This document shows, in pieces, positions 8,228 to 17,199 of a stretch of 64,000 bases of DNA. This stretch comes from Mesorhizobium sp. CAU 1732. Lineage in GTDB: Bacteria > Pseudomonadota > Alphaproteobacteria > Rhizobiales > Rhizobiaceae. The stretch spans positions 992,001 through 1,056,000 of the forward strand of contig NZ_JBDQQR010000001.1 in the NCBI RefSeq assembly GCF_039888675.1. The letters run 5' to 3'. The position numbers and the translations under genes are program-made. A model generated the notes under the pieces. It saw only the letters and a list, made by a program, of their open reading frames with translations, was not told the DNA's origin and searched no databases. The stretch's first letter is position 1; each line of letters opens with the position of its first letter.

Positions 8228-9266
8228 GCCCAAGCCCGCCCCCTCGCTTGGCGTGACGCTCGCTTTTCCGGTGGGCGCGATCGCCGTCACGATCCTGATC
8301 TCGTCGCTTCTGGTACTCGCCGCCGGCGCGTCACCCTTTTCGGTCTTCGCACTCGTCGCGAAGGGCGCGGCCGGGTCGCAATTCGCGCTCCTCGAAACGC
8401 TGACACGCGCGACGCCGCTGATCTTCACCGGCCTGGCAATCGCGGTCGCCTTCCGCGCAAAGCTTTGGAACATCGGTGCCGAGGCGCAGCTTTATGCGGG
8501 CGGGGTTATCACGGTCGTTCTCGGCACCGGCCTCTTGCCGCTGCCCGCGCCGATCCTCATACCGCTGATCATGGTGGTGGCGATGGCGGCCGGCGCGCTG
8601 CTGCTGCTCGGTCCCGCGATCCTGAAGACCCGCTTCGGCGTCGATGAAGTGGTGACCACGCTGCTGCTCAACTTCATCATGCTGCTCTTCGTCTCGATGC
8701 TGCTCGAGGGCGTCCTGAAAGACCCGATGGGCATGGGTTGGCCGCAGTCGCAGCGCGTGGTGGCCGATGCGCAACTGCCTCGGCTGATCCCGCGCACGCG
8801 CCTGCATCTCGGCTTCGTCATCGCCGTCGCATCCGCTGTGATCATCTGGGTGATCATGAAAAAGACCACGCTGGGTTACGAGATGCGCGCCGTTGGCCAC
8901 AACCCCGAAGCCGCCGCCTTTGCAGGCATCCCGGTCAAGCGCGTGCTCATGAAAACGGCGCTGCTCTCCGGCGGTCTCGCCGCTCTGGCGGGCTTCTCCG
9001 AAGTGGCGGGCTTGAAGGGCAATCTCACCAGCGATCTCTCGCCCGGCTTCGGCTACACCGGCATCGTCGTAGCGATGCTGGCAATGCTCAACCCGCTCGG
9101 CGTCATCGTGGCCGCGATCTTCGTCGCCGGCATCTTCGTCGGCGCCGACGCGATGAGCCGCAGCGCGGGCGTGCCGTCCTACATCGCCAATGTCATGGTC
9201 GCGACGTCGCTGCTGACCATGGTCGTCGCGATCATGCTGACGCGGTTCAGGGTGAGGTGGCGGTGA
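8217..9266 (+). CDS. ABC transporter permease 1 (BMP/nucleoside type)
   Basis: A 349-residue polytopic membrane protein of the branched-chain amino acid/ribose-type permease family (BPD_transp_2). It has about eight to ten hydrophobic segments and the conserved NIGAEAQLYAGGV and GVDEVVTTLLLNFIMLL segments seen in nucleoside-importer permeases. The GFGYTGIVVAMLAMLNPLGV stretch near the C-terminus is also typical. The frame is open from 8199, but ATG 8217 has GGAG eight bases upstream and overlaps the ATPase stop, so I chose it. Its TGA stop overlaps the ATG of permease 2. Confidence 0.93.
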   Translation: MRLEPKPAPSLGVTLAFPVGAIAVTILISSLLVLAAGASPFSVFALVAKGAAGSQFALLETLTRATPLIFTGLAIAVAFRAKLWNIGAEAQLYAGGVITVVLGTGLLPLPAPILIPLIMVVAMAAGALLLLGPAILKTRFGVDEVVTTLLLNFIMLLFVSMLLEGVLKDPMGMGWPQSQRVVADAQLPRLIPRTRLHLGFVIAVASAVIIWVIMKKTTLGYEMRAVGHNPEAAAFAGIPVKRVLMKTALLSGGLAALAGFSEVAGLKGNLTSDLSPGFGYTGIVVAMLAMLNPLGVIVAAIFVAGIFVGADAMSRSAGVPSYIANVMVATSLLTMVVAIMLTRFRVRWR

Positions 9267-10210
9267 TGATCGAAGCCTTCGAGATCCTGTTCACGGCATC
9301 GTTCTGGGTCGCAGCGATCCGCATCGCGTCGCCGCTGATCTTCGCCACCATGGGCGAACTGATCTGCGAGCGCGCGGGCGTGCTGAACCTCGGCATCGAG
9401 GGCATCATGACGGTCGGCGCGTTCGCAGGCTGGGTAACCGTCTATGCCGGCGGCGACCTCTGGACGGGCGTCGCGATCGCAGCGCTTGCGGGCGCGATGT
9501 TCGGCCTCCTGCACGGCACGCTCACCGTGCCGCTCGGCCTGTCGCAGCATGTCGTGGGCATCGGCATCACGCTTCTCGCGACGAGCCTGACCTATTTCAC
9601 CTACCGCCTCGTCCTGCCGGAAGTGACCTCTCCACCCAAGATCGAGCCGTTCCAGCCTTTTTCTATTCCGGTCCTGTCCGACATTCCGATTGTCGGCCCC
9701 GCGCTCTTCAACCAGACGCCGCTGACCTATCTGGCCTTCGTCACCGTCGCGCTCGTCGCCTGGGTACTCTACCGCACACCGATCGGGCTTGCGGTGCGCG
9801 CCGCCGGCGAAAACCCGTCCGCGGTCGAGGCTCAGGGCATCAGCGTCACCGCGATCCGCATCGGCGCAGTGATGATCGGCAGTGCGCTGATGGCGGTCGG
9901 TGGGGCGTTCCTCACCATGTCGGCCTTCAACTCGTTCTTCTTCGAGATGATCAACGGTCGCGGCTGGATCTGCATCGCGCTCGTCGTCTTCGGGTCGTGG
10001 CGGCCAGGCAAGGCGCTGCTTGGCGCGATCCTGTTTGCCGCCTTCGATGCCTATCAGGTGCGGCTCCAGCAGATCACCGGCGGGGTCGTGCCCTACCAGT
10101 TGTTCCTGATGATGCCCTACGTGTTGTCGATCCTGGCATTGGTGCTGGTGGCGCGACGTGCGACTTACCCCAAGGCGCTGATGATTCCCTACCAGAAAGG
10201 TGAGCGATGA
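9266..10210 (+). CDS. ABC transporter permease 2 (BMP/nucleoside type)
   Basis: A 314-residue second permease of the same importer. It shows the signature ATMGELICERAGVLNLGIEG that marks this half of BMP-type systems, then repeated hydrophobic segments and YRTPIGLAVRAAGENPSAVEAQGI. ATG 9266 overlaps the previous stop (TGATG) and has GAGG eight bases upstream. GTG at 9263 is a possible alternative. The frame continues open upstream for about 500 bases, but that part is the shadow of permease 1. Its stop overlaps the start of the deaminase gene (ATGA at 10207). Confidence 0.93.
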   Translation: MIEAFEILFTASFWVAAIRIASPLIFATMGELICERAGVLNLGIEGIMTVGAFAGWVTVYAGGDLWTGVAIAALAGAMFGLLHGTLTVPLGLSQHVVGIGITLLATSLTYFTYRLVLPEVTSPPKIEPFQPFSIPVLSDIPIVGPALFNQTPLTYLAFVTVALVAWVLYRTPIGLAVRAAGENPSAVEAQGISVTAIRIGAVMIGSALMAVGGAFLTMSAFNSFFFEMINGRGWICIALVVFGSWRPGKALLGAILFAAFDAYQVRLQQITGGVVPYQLFLMMPYVLSILALVLVARRATYPKALMIPYQKGER

Positions 10211-11490
10211 GTTTCGACCTGATCGTCAAGGGCGGCATCCTGCCCGACGGGCGCGCGGCCGATATCGCCGTGTCAGGCGGCACGATCGCCGCGATCGAAC
10301 CGTCGATCCAGGCGGAAGCCGGCCGGATCGTTGATGCGAGCGATTGCCTCGTCGCACCGCCCTTCGTCGACCCGCATTTCCACATGGATGCGACGCTCTC
10401 CTACGGCATTCCGCGCATCAACGCGTCCGGAACGCTCTTGGAAGGCATTGCGCTCTGGGGCGAGTTGAAGCCGCTCTTGACGCATGAAGCCGTGAAGGAA
10501 CGCGCGCTCGCCTATTGCGACTGGGCGGTCTCGATGGGGCTGCTGGCGATCCGCACCCATGTCGACACTTGCGATGACCGCCTGCTCGCCGTCGAGGCGC
10601 TGCTGGAGGTCAAGCGCGACGTCGCGCCCTATATCGACCTGCAACTCGTGGCATTCCCGCAGGACGGGCTCTACCGCGATCGGACGGCGCGGGCCAACAC
10701 GATCCGCGCGCTCGACATGGGCGTCGATGTCGTGGGCGGCATCCCGCATTTCGAGCGCACGATGGCCGACGGGACGCGTTCGGTCACGGACCTCTGCGAG
10801 ATCGCGGCGACGCGCGGGCTGATGGTCGACATGCATTGCGACGAGACGGACGATCCGCTGTCGCGTCATATCGAGCAGCTTGCCTATGAAACGCAGCGTC
10901 TCGGTTTGCAGGGCAGGGTGGCCGGCTCTCATCTGAGTTCCATGCACTCCATGGACAATTACTACGTCTCGAAGCTGCTGCCGCTGATCGCCGAGGCGCA
11001 GGTTGCGGCGATCCCCAATCCGCTGATCAACATCATGCTGCAGGGCAGGCACGACACCTTCCCGAAACGGCGCGGCATGACGCGGGTCAAGGAGATGCTC
11101 GCGCACGGCATCCGTGTCGGCTTCGGACAGGATTGCGTGCTCGACCCGTGGTATTCGCTGGGCACGGCCGACATGCTCGACGTCGCCTTCATGGGGCTGC
11201 ACGTCGCGCAGATGTCGCATCCCGACGAGATGCGCAAATGCTTCGACATGGTCACCGTCGAAAGCGCGGCGATCATGGGGCTCGACCACTACGGCCTCGA
11301 AATCGGCAAGGCCGCGAGCCTCGTCGTGCTGGATGCCGCCAACCCGGTCGAGGCGCTGCGCCTGCGGGCCGAGCGCTTGTGCGTCGTCGCAAAGGGCAAG
11401 GTCGTCGCCGAGCGCGAGCGTCGCGACACGTCGCTCTCTATCGCCGGCCGGCCCGGCACCATCAATCGCCGTCACAAGCTGCCCGATTGA
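10207..11490 (+). CDS. codA: Cytosine deaminase-like amidohydrolase
   Basis: A 427-residue metal-dependent hydrolase, the same length as E. coli CodA. Every metal and catalytic position aligns with a constant offset of four: HFH (H57, H59; CodA H61, H63), H210 and E213 in MHCDE (CodA H214, E217), H242 in GSHLSSMHS (CodA H246), and D309 in GQDCVLDPWYSLG (CodA D313). Q152 matches the pyrimidine-contacting Q156. The residue after the metal Asp, D314 in CodA and a known specificity position, is Cys here. The reaction is probably hydrolytic deamination of cytosine or a related base. It is translationally coupled (ATGA) to the importer, so it likely processes the imported compound. Substrate identity is inference. 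Confidence 0.8.
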   Translation: MSFDLIVKGGILPDGRAADIAVSGGTIAAIEPSIQAEAGRIVDASDCLVAPPFVDPHFHMDATLSYGIPRINASGTLLEGIALWGELKPLLTHEAVKERALAYCDWAVSMGLLAIRTHVDTCDDRLLAVEALLEVKRDVAPYIDLQLVAFPQDGLYRDRTARANTIRALDMGVDVVGGIPHFERTMADGTRSVTDLCEIAATRGLMVDMHCDETDDPLSRHIEQLAYETQRLGLQGRVAGSHLSSMHSMDNYYVSKLLPLIAEAQVAAIPNPLINIMLQGRHDTFPKRRGMTRVKEMLAHGIRVGFGQDCVLDPWYSLGTADMLDVAFMGLHVAQMSHPDEMRKCFDMVTVESAAIMGLDHYGLEIGKAASLVVLDAANPVEALRLRAERLCVVAKGKVVAERERRDTSLSIAGRPGTINRRHKLPD

Positions 11491-11546
11491 CAAACTCGAC
11501 TACCGCGTTCCACTTTAACAGGCAGACGAGACCGGGGAGGTCACCC

Positions 11547-11801
11547 ATGAAACTGCAGATCGTAACGCTGCTGGCAGCCGCTTTGCTGGCCGGCTGCACG
11601 ACGATGACGCCGGAAGAACGCCGTTCCGCCGACGAGGAAACCTGCCGCTCATACGGCTTCACCAAGCGCAACGACGCCTTCGCCGAATGCCTCCAGCGCA
11701 TCGAACTCGACCGCAGGGCAGAACGTCGCTCGCAACTGGATTCAATGCAGTTCAGCAGGCCTATGGTCGTCTATCGGCCCGTGCCGGTTCGGGTCAGGTA
11801 G
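11547..11801 (+). CDS. Small predicted lipoprotein of unknown function
   Basis: An 84-residue protein with a short lipoprotein signal (MKLQIVTLLAAALLAGC) whose lipobox LAGC puts the lipidated Cys at residue 17. The rest is charged, with two further Cys residues (in ETCRSYG and FAECLQR) that could form a disulfide, and a basic tail. A GGGAGG ribosome-binding site precedes the ATG. I do not recognise a named family. It lies 56 bp after the deaminase gene on the same strand and ends three bases from the convergent kinase gene. Confidence 0.75.
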   Translation: MKLQIVTLLAAALLAGCTTMTPEERRSADEETCRSYGFTKRNDAFAECLQRIELDRRAERRSQLDSMQFSRPMVVYRPVPVRVR

Positions 11802-11804
11802 AAA

Positions 11805-12716
11805 TCACCATCCCGCTGCCACGGAAGCGACGTGGCGGGCGAAATCGGGCGTCTCCATCAGCGCCTTGCAGCGCGCGAAGCGTCCGTCCGCGTAGGCGCG
11901 GAAATCGTCGGCGGGGTTCTCGTTGGCAAGCTGGATGAGGCCCCACAGCGTCCAGAGAAGATCGCACATCGCCTTGTAGATGACGATCCGCCCGCGCTCC
12001 GCCGGGCTCGGCTCGCCGCCGAAATAGGCGCGGATCATCTCCTCGTCCTGCGCGGCATCGAACGCGCCTTCGACGGAGAGATCGCCGAGATCCCACATCG
12101 GGTCGTTCATGCCCGAATACTCCCAGTCGACGACCCACATGCGGCTTCCCGTATCCAGGAAATTCTCACAGAGCGGGTCGCAGTGGCATGCGACGAGCGG
12201 CAGCTTGTGGGCGTCGAGCGCGGCGCGCACAGCGCCATTCGCCTCGGCGACGATGTCGTGATAGCCGGCTGGCAGGGCGACATCCTTGGTCGAGAGGATT
12301 TTCAGATAGTCGTCGATCATCGAGAACAGCTCGAAGCGGAACGGGAAGACGGCACCTGACGCATGCAGCGTACGAAACGCCTCGCCGGCGCGCGCGGGCG
12401 AGCCCTTGCGCGCCTTGAACAGGTCGGGCGTCATCGTTGCGGCACCCTCGATGAAACGCGTGAGCATGATGCCGGTGTCGGGGTCGAAATGCAGAACGTC
12501 CGGGCTGACCCCCGCCTTGGCGGCCTCGCGTGCGGCGACTTCCTCATGCGCGCGGTTGATGTATTCCTCCGTGCCCTTGCCCGGAATGCGCAGGCAGTGG
12601 TCGCCGGCGCGAAACACCCGATTGGTCAGCCCGCCCATGCGCTCGAACGGGCCATCATAGCCTGCCAGGACCGGGATGGAAGCGATGAGGGGGCGGATTT
12701 CGGTCTCGTCGGTCAT
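11805..12716 (-). CDS. Choline/ethanolamine kinase-like (APH/LicA-type) phosphotransferase, paralogue 1
   Basis: A 303-residue small-molecule kinase. The Brenner motif is CHCDPLCENFLD with catalytic D180 and metal ligand N185, and the DFG-equivalent is VVDWEYSG with D197. The N-terminal GGLTNRVFR stretch resembles the nucleotide-positioning loop of LicA/choline kinases. The substrate is a small alcohol or amine that cannot be named from sequence. A second 303-residue kinase with the same architecture (D185, N190, D202) is encoded at 16288-17199 within the betaine-type operon, so this gene may be its duplicate or act on a related substrate. It is monocistronic by position: convergent with the lipoprotein gene and divergent from the methyltransferase gene across a palindrome. 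Confidence 0.85.
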   Translation of the reverse strand: MTDETEIRPLIASIPVLAGYDGPFERMGGLTNRVFRAGDHCLRIPGKGTEEYINRAHEEVAAREAAKAGVSPDVLHFDPDTGIMLTRFIEGAATMTPDLFKARKGSPARAGEAFRTLHASGAVFPFRFELFSMIDDYLKILSTKDVALPAGYHDIVAEANGAVRAALDAHKLPLVACHCDPLCENFLDTGSRMWVVDWEYSGMNDPMWDLGDLSVEGAFDAAQDEEMIRAYFGGEPSPAERGRIVIYKAMCDLLWTLWGLIQLANENPADDFRAYADGRFARCKALMETPDFARHVASVAAGW

Positions 12717-12747
12717 TCGGTATCCCTGTGCAGTTTCGAAGCTTCAT

Positions 12748-12891
12748 ATACCCCCACCCCTACCCCTCCCCACAAGGGGGAGGGATTTTGGCACTGCACA
12801 TCTTTCACGAATCGAACTCATGGCTGCCGGACGAGAAACTGCGTTTCCGCTCTCCCTCCCCCTTGTGGGGAGGGGTAGGGGTGGGGGTATG
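12748..12891. repeat. Dispersed long inverted repeat, type B copy 1
   Basis: Two arms built from runs such as CCCCCACCCCTACCCCTCCC and CACAAGGGGGAGGG (12751-12784) and their complement (about 12855-12889) flank a 65-bp centre. Close copies occur at 28496-28637 and 36182-36314. This copy lies in the divergent promoter region between the kinase and methyltransferase genes. Confidence 0.85.
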
Positions 12892-12927
12892 TAGTCACCT
12901 CCGTATGCAAGATCTCGAGGAACAGCC

Positions 12928-13587
12928 ATGGCCGACAATCACCACGAGGGCGCACTGGGCGCGGTCTATCAGGCCAAGCGCCCGGAGGAGGTCGCGGCGC
13001 TCTATGACGGCTGGGCGGACACCTACGATGCCGAAATGGCAGTGGCCGGTTATCGCCACCCCTCGATCTGCCTCGCTCTGCTCGCCCGGCACCTGCCACG
13101 CGGTGCCGCGCCGCTGCTCGACGCCGGCGCAGGCACCGGCCTCATCGGCGAATGGCTGGGCATCATGGGCTACCCGCATGTCGAGGCACTGGATATCTCG
13201 GAAGGCATGCTCGCCAAGGCCGCTGCCAAGGGCGTCTACGCGGCCCTGCATCGATTGGCGCTCGGCGGCGTGCTTCCCTTCGAGGACGGCCGGTTTGCGG
13301 GCATCGTATCCGCCGGCGTCTTCACCACCGGCCATGTCGGCGCGGAAGGCCTCGACGAGTTGATCCGCATTTGCCGGCCCGGCGGCGTCATCGTGCTGAC
13401 GGTGAAGAACACGCTGTGGGACGACGGTTTTTCGGCGCGGATCGCGGAACTCGAAGCTGGTGGCGTGGTGACGCGGGTAGAAGAGACGGAACCCTATGTG
13501 TCAATGCCCGGCGAACTCGGCACCGTGCCGAGCCGGGGGCTTGTGCTGCGGGTGGCGGTTCTTCCTTCTCCCCGTTTACGGGGGTGA
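12928..13587 (+). CDS. Class I SAM-dependent methyltransferase
   Basis: A 219-residue protein with the motif I sequence LLDAGAGTGLIGEWL (SAM-binding glycine loop), followed by VEALDISEGMLAKA and the post-II/III region GVLPFEDGRFAGIVSAGVF. The N-terminal LYDGWADTYDAEM matches UbiE/Williams-Beuren-type methyltransferases. The substrate is unknown. The last eight or so codons (VLPSPRLRG) are supplied by the left arm of palindromic element type A copy 2, suggesting that insertion of the element replaced the original C-terminus. Neighbouring kinases and a DMGDH-like enzyme hint at metabolism of methylated small molecules, but this is only context. Confidence 0.88.
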   Translation: MADNHHEGALGAVYQAKRPEEVAALYDGWADTYDAEMAVAGYRHPSICLALLARHLPRGAAPLLDAGAGTGLIGEWLGIMGYPHVEALDISEGMLAKAAAKGVYAALHRLALGGVLPFEDGRFAGIVSAGVFTTGHVGAEGLDELIRICRPGGVIVLTVKNTLWDDGFSARIAELEAGGVVTRVEETEPYVSMPGELGTVPSRGLVLRVAVLPSPRLRG

Positions 13588-13817
13588 GGCGTGGTTGCCG
13601 GAGGCAACAAAAAGCCAACGATTTGGCTTTTTGAACGACGAACGCCCGGAGCCATAGCGCAGGGCGGGGCTGCCGGATGAGGGGCGGCGCTGCGGTTTCA
13701 AGCGCTGGTCCCCGCTCCGTTTTCAGTCGCACTTATCTCTCAACCAAGACCTTCACCCTTCGCGCTGCCCCTCATCCGCCCTTCGGGCACCTTCTCCCCG
13801 TAAACGGGGAGAAGGGA
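13561..13817. repeat. Dispersed palindromic element, type A copy 2
   Basis: This has the same layout as the element at 6464-6662: CCCCGTTTACGGGG left arm (near 13570), the AAAGCCAACGATTTGGCTTT core (13610 onward), and a CTTCTCCCC/GGGGAGAAG right arm ending near 13815. The left arm overlaps the last codons of the methyltransferase gene. Confidence 0.8.
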
Positions 13818-13835
13818 AAACCGTCGCGCCAAACC

Positions 13836-16286
13836 CTACCCCTTCACCCTGTCCCCCACAGGGTCGTAGAGCGGCGCGAGATGCAGCGTGGCCGGCACGG
13901 TCTCCGTTGCCACCACCAGCTCGTATGAGCCGGACGTCAGGAAGTCGTCATCCACGCCGTCGGCGTTGCGCACATAGCCGTAGCCGATGCTCTTGCCGAT
14001 CGTGTAGCCGTAGCCGCCGGAGGTGAGGTAGCCGGCCGGCTTGCCGTCGCGCAGGATCGTTTCGCGGCCGAGCAGCACGGCGTCGGGAGCGTCGACGGTG
14101 AAGCACACGAGCCGCTTGGCGAGCGGCTTTGCGGCGGCGTCCTCACAGGCTTTCCGTCCGAGGAAATCGGTGTTCTTGCGAAGTTTTACGGCCCAGCCGA
14201 GGCCGGCTTCTGCGGTCAAGTCATTGGGCGTGATATCCGAGCCCCAGGCGCAATAGCCCTTTTCGAGCCGGAGCGATTCGAGCGCGCGGTAGCCGACGGG
14301 TCTGATGCCGAACGGGCGCCCGCCCTCCATGAGCGCGTCGAACACGTCGCCGGTGGCATCGATCGGAATGTGCAACTCCCAGCCGAGTTCGCCGACATAG
14401 GTGACGCGAAGCGCGCGCACGGTATGGCCCGCGATCTCGATCCCGCGTACATGGCCGAACGGGAAGGCGGCGTTCGAGATGTCGGCCTTGGTGACGTTGG
14501 CGAGCACCGCTCGGGCCTGCGGACCCATCAGCGACAGCGTGCCGAACTCTTCGGTCACGTCGGTGATCGTCACGTCGAGACCGGCCGGAACATGGTCCTC
14601 GATCCAGCCGAGATCGTGGGTACGGAAGCCGGTGCCGGTGACGATGTAGAACCGGTCCTCGTCCAGGCGCGCGACGGTCAGGTCGGCCTCGATACCGCCG
14701 CGCCGGTTGAGAAGCTGGGTGTAGGTGAGACGTCCGACCGGCTTCGAGACGTCGTTGGCGCAGATCCAGTCGAGGGCCTTGCCCGCATCCGGACCCGACA
14801 GCTCGTACTTCGCGAAGGACGACTGGTCGAACAGGCCGACATGCTCGCGGACATGGGCATGCTCCTTGCCGACCGGGCCGAACCAGTTCTGCCGGCCCAT
14901 GGAATAGACGTCTTTCGCGCCCGGTTCGGCCGAAAACCAGTTGGGCCGCTCCCAGCCGAGCTTGGAGCCGAACACCGCGCCATGCGCCTTGAGGCGGTCG
15001 TAGAGCGGCGAGACGATGGCCGGCCGGCCGCTGTCATATTCCTCGTGCGGGAAGCCGATCGTGTAGTGCTTGCCGTAGGCTTCGAGCGTGCGGTCGCGTA
15101 CCCAGGCGCGGTCGCAGTGCAGGCCGGAAAAGCGGCGGATGTCGACGACCCAGAGGTCGAGCGGCGCTTCGCCGTCGATCGCCCATTGCGCGAGAACCCA
15201 GCCCGCTCCGCCGCCCGACGCGATGCCGAAGGCGTTGAATCCCGCGCCGACGAACATGTTGGCGCATTCGGGTGCTGCGCCAAGGATGAAGTTCCCGTCC
15301 GGCGTGAAGCTTTCGGGACCGTTGATCATCTGCTTGACCCCGACCGTCTCCAAAGCCGGCACGCGCGCGATTGCCTGTGTCATGTGCTGCTCGAAATGGT
15401 CGTAGTCGTCATCGAACAGCCTGAACTCCCAATCGTCGGGCACGTCGCCGCCGAACTGGTCGAGATCCCAGGGCTGCGGGTTTGGCTCATAGCCGCCCAT
15501 CACCAGCCCCCCGACTTCCTCCTTGAAATAAGTGCGGCGGTCGGGATCGCGGATCGTCGGCGCATCGGACGACAGGCCGTCGACCTTCTCGGTGATGATG
15601 TACTGGTGTTTTACGGGCTGTAGCGGCACGGTGATCCCGGCCATCGCGCCCACCTGACGCGCCCATTGCCCGGCGCAATTGACGACCGTGTCGCAGGCGA
15701 TGTCGCCCTGCGTGGTCTTCACGGCCGTGATCCGTTTGCCCTCCATCTCGAAGCCGGTGACGCGCACCTCCTCGAACAGTTTCGCACCGTGCATGCGCGC
15801 GCCCTTGGCCAGCGACTGCGTGATGTCGGAGGGGCTGGCCTGACCGTCGGTCGGAAGCCACGACGCGCCGACCAGATCGCCGGTTTCCAGCAATGGCCAC
15901 ATGCGCTTCACCTCGTCGGGCGAGACGAGTTGCATGTCCATGCCGAAGCTTTTTGCGGTGGTGGCAAGGCGCTTGTACTCGGTCCAGCGGTCCTGGTTCG
16001 TGGCCAGCCGCAGGCAACCGGTCATCTTCCAGCCGGTGGCAAGCCCGGTCTCGGCTTCCAACTCCTTGTAGAGATCGACCGAATATTTGAGCACGCGCGT
16101 GATCGAGGCGGACGACCGCAACTGGCCGACGAGCCCCGCCGCGTGCCATGTCGAGCCTGAGGTGAGCTTGCCCTGCTCGAGCAGGATCACGTCGGCCTTG
16201 TGGTCGCGGGCGAGGTGGTAGGCGGTGGAGCAACCGATGATGCCGCCGCCGATGACGACGATCTGGGCGTGGGATGGCAGGGCCAT
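13836..16286 (-). CDS. FAD-dependent dimethylglycine/sarcosine dehydrogenase-like oxidoreductase with GcvT domain
   Basis: An 816-residue flavoprotein. The N-terminal half is a DAO-type FAD domain with VVIGGGIIGCSTAYHL (about 10-25) and SGSTWHAAGL, where H48 corresponds to the histidine that covalently binds FAD in dimethylglycine and sarcosine dehydrogenases. The C-terminal half (from about residue 430) resembles the tetrahydrofolate-binding glycine-cleavage T protein fold, including YVGELGWELHIP and CAWGSDITPNDLTAEAGLG. Such enzymes oxidatively demethylate N-methyl amines and pass the C1 unit to THF. The start at ATG 16286, one base after the kinase stop, gives the GGG motif at the usual place; the frame stays open upstream only as a shadow. 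It is the last gene of the betaine-type operon. The exact substrate is unknown. Confidence 0.88.
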   Translation of the reverse strand: MALPSHAQIVVIGGGIIGCSTAYHLARDHKADVILLEQGKLTSGSTWHAAGLVGQLRSSASITRVLKYSVDLYKELEAETGLATGWKMTGCLRLATNQDRWTEYKRLATTAKSFGMDMQLVSPDEVKRMWPLLETGDLVGASWLPTDGQASPSDITQSLAKGARMHGAKLFEEVRVTGFEMEGKRITAVKTTQGDIACDTVVNCAGQWARQVGAMAGITVPLQPVKHQYIITEKVDGLSSDAPTIRDPDRRTYFKEEVGGLVMGGYEPNPQPWDLDQFGGDVPDDWEFRLFDDDYDHFEQHMTQAIARVPALETVGVKQMINGPESFTPDGNFILGAAPECANMFVGAGFNAFGIASGGGAGWVLAQWAIDGEAPLDLWVVDIRRFSGLHCDRAWVRDRTLEAYGKHYTIGFPHEEYDSGRPAIVSPLYDRLKAHGAVFGSKLGWERPNWFSAEPGAKDVYSMGRQNWFGPVGKEHAHVREHVGLFDQSSFAKYELSGPDAGKALDWICANDVSKPVGRLTYTQLLNRRGGIEADLTVARLDEDRFYIVTGTGFRTHDLGWIEDHVPAGLDVTITDVTEEFGTLSLMGPQARAVLANVTKADISNAAFPFGHVRGIEIAGHTVRALRVTYVGELGWELHIPIDATGDVFDALMEGGRPFGIRPVGYRALESLRLEKGYCAWGSDITPNDLTAEAGLGWAVKLRKNTDFLGRKACEDAAAKPLAKRLVCFTVDAPDAVLLGRETILRDGKPAGYLTSGGYGYTIGKSIGYGYVRNADGVDDDFLTSGSYELVVATETVPATLHLAPLYDPVGDRVKG

Positions 16287-16287
16287 G

Positions 16288-17199
16288 TCAGGTCTTTCCG
16301 TAGGCTGTGCGGTGTGCGTCGAGCGCGAAGTCGAGGCGGGCAAGGTTTTCGTCGGAATAGGCGGCGTAGTCGATTCCCGTGGTATAGAGATGAAGCTCGG
16401 ACACCATGCTCCACATCGCCTCGCGCAGCAGCGAGGCGCATTGCATGGCCGACAGCGAGCGCATGAGGCGCGGGTCCGGCGCATCGCCGAAATAGGCGCG
16501 CAACAGCGCTTCGGACCGGGCCGCGTCGAACTCTGCATTGGACGAGACGCCGGCGAGGTCGAACATCGCCGTGGAAAACCCGGCATACTCGAAATCGATC
16601 AGCCAGAGCCGGTCGCCCGTGTCGAGGATGTTCGCGGGCAGGAGGTCGTTGTGGCCGAAGACGATCGGCAGCGGAACCTGCTCGCTTTCGAGCGCGTGCG
16701 AGAGCGCGAGATAGCGATCGAGCTCCGGCGTTTTGCGGCTGCCGCCATCGCGGAGGGTGCGGGCATAATCGCGGATGACGTGAAATACCCAGAACATGAA
16801 GCCCGCGCCGCTGACCTCGCCGGGCATCTCGTCGTGGAAGCGGCGCATCAGTGTGGCGATCCGCTCGACATTGGCGCGCACATCCTCCGGGCCGAAGGTC
16901 TTTGCGCCGAGGAACTCGCTCACCATCACGCCCGGCTGCGCGAATTCGAGCGCCGGCGCGAAGCCTGCGCGGTGCGCCGCGCGCGCGGTCATGATCTCGC
17001 GCTCGCGATAGACATGGTGGAACGGAAAATCCTTGCCGAAGCGTACGACGTGCCGCCCGGCGGAATCGGTGACGAGGTAGTTCTGGTTCGACAGCCCGCC
17101 CGCCAGCGGCTCGATGGTGATCGGACCGGACCAGCAGGGCAGGGCATGGATGCGGTTTTCGGTGGTGGTCACGTCGCCAGCTCTCGATACAGACATCAT
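16288..17199 (-). CDS. Choline/ethanolamine kinase-like (APH/LicA-type) phosphotransferase, paralogue 2
   Basis: A 303-residue kinase. The Brenner motif is FGHNDLLPANILD with D185 and N190, and LIDFEYAG supplies D202. The GGLSNQNYLV segment near residue 34 resembles the substrate-positioning loop of LicA/choline kinases. ATG 17199 overlaps the permease stop (ATGA), and the stop is one base from the start of the flavoenzyme gene, so it is firmly inside the transporter-flavoenzyme operon. A kinase between an uptake system and a demethylating dehydrogenase suggests phosphorylation of the imported alcohol or amine. This arrangement is unusual for classical betaine catabolism. The DeoR regulator nearby would fit a phosphorylated inducer (inference). 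Confidence 0.88.
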   Translation of the reverse strand: MMSVSRAGDVTTTENRIHALPCWSGPITIEPLAGGLSNQNYLVTDSAGRHVVRFGKDFPFHHVYREREIMTARAAHRAGFAPALEFAQPGVMVSEFLGAKTFGPEDVRANVERIATLMRRFHDEMPGEVSGAGFMFWVFHVIRDYARTLRDGGSRKTPELDRYLALSHALESEQVPLPIVFGHNDLLPANILDTGDRLWLIDFEYAGFSTAMFDLAGVSSNAEFDAARSEALLRAYFGDAPDPRLMRSLSAMQCASLLREAMWSMVSELHLYTTGIDYAAYSDENLARLDFALDAHRTAYGKT

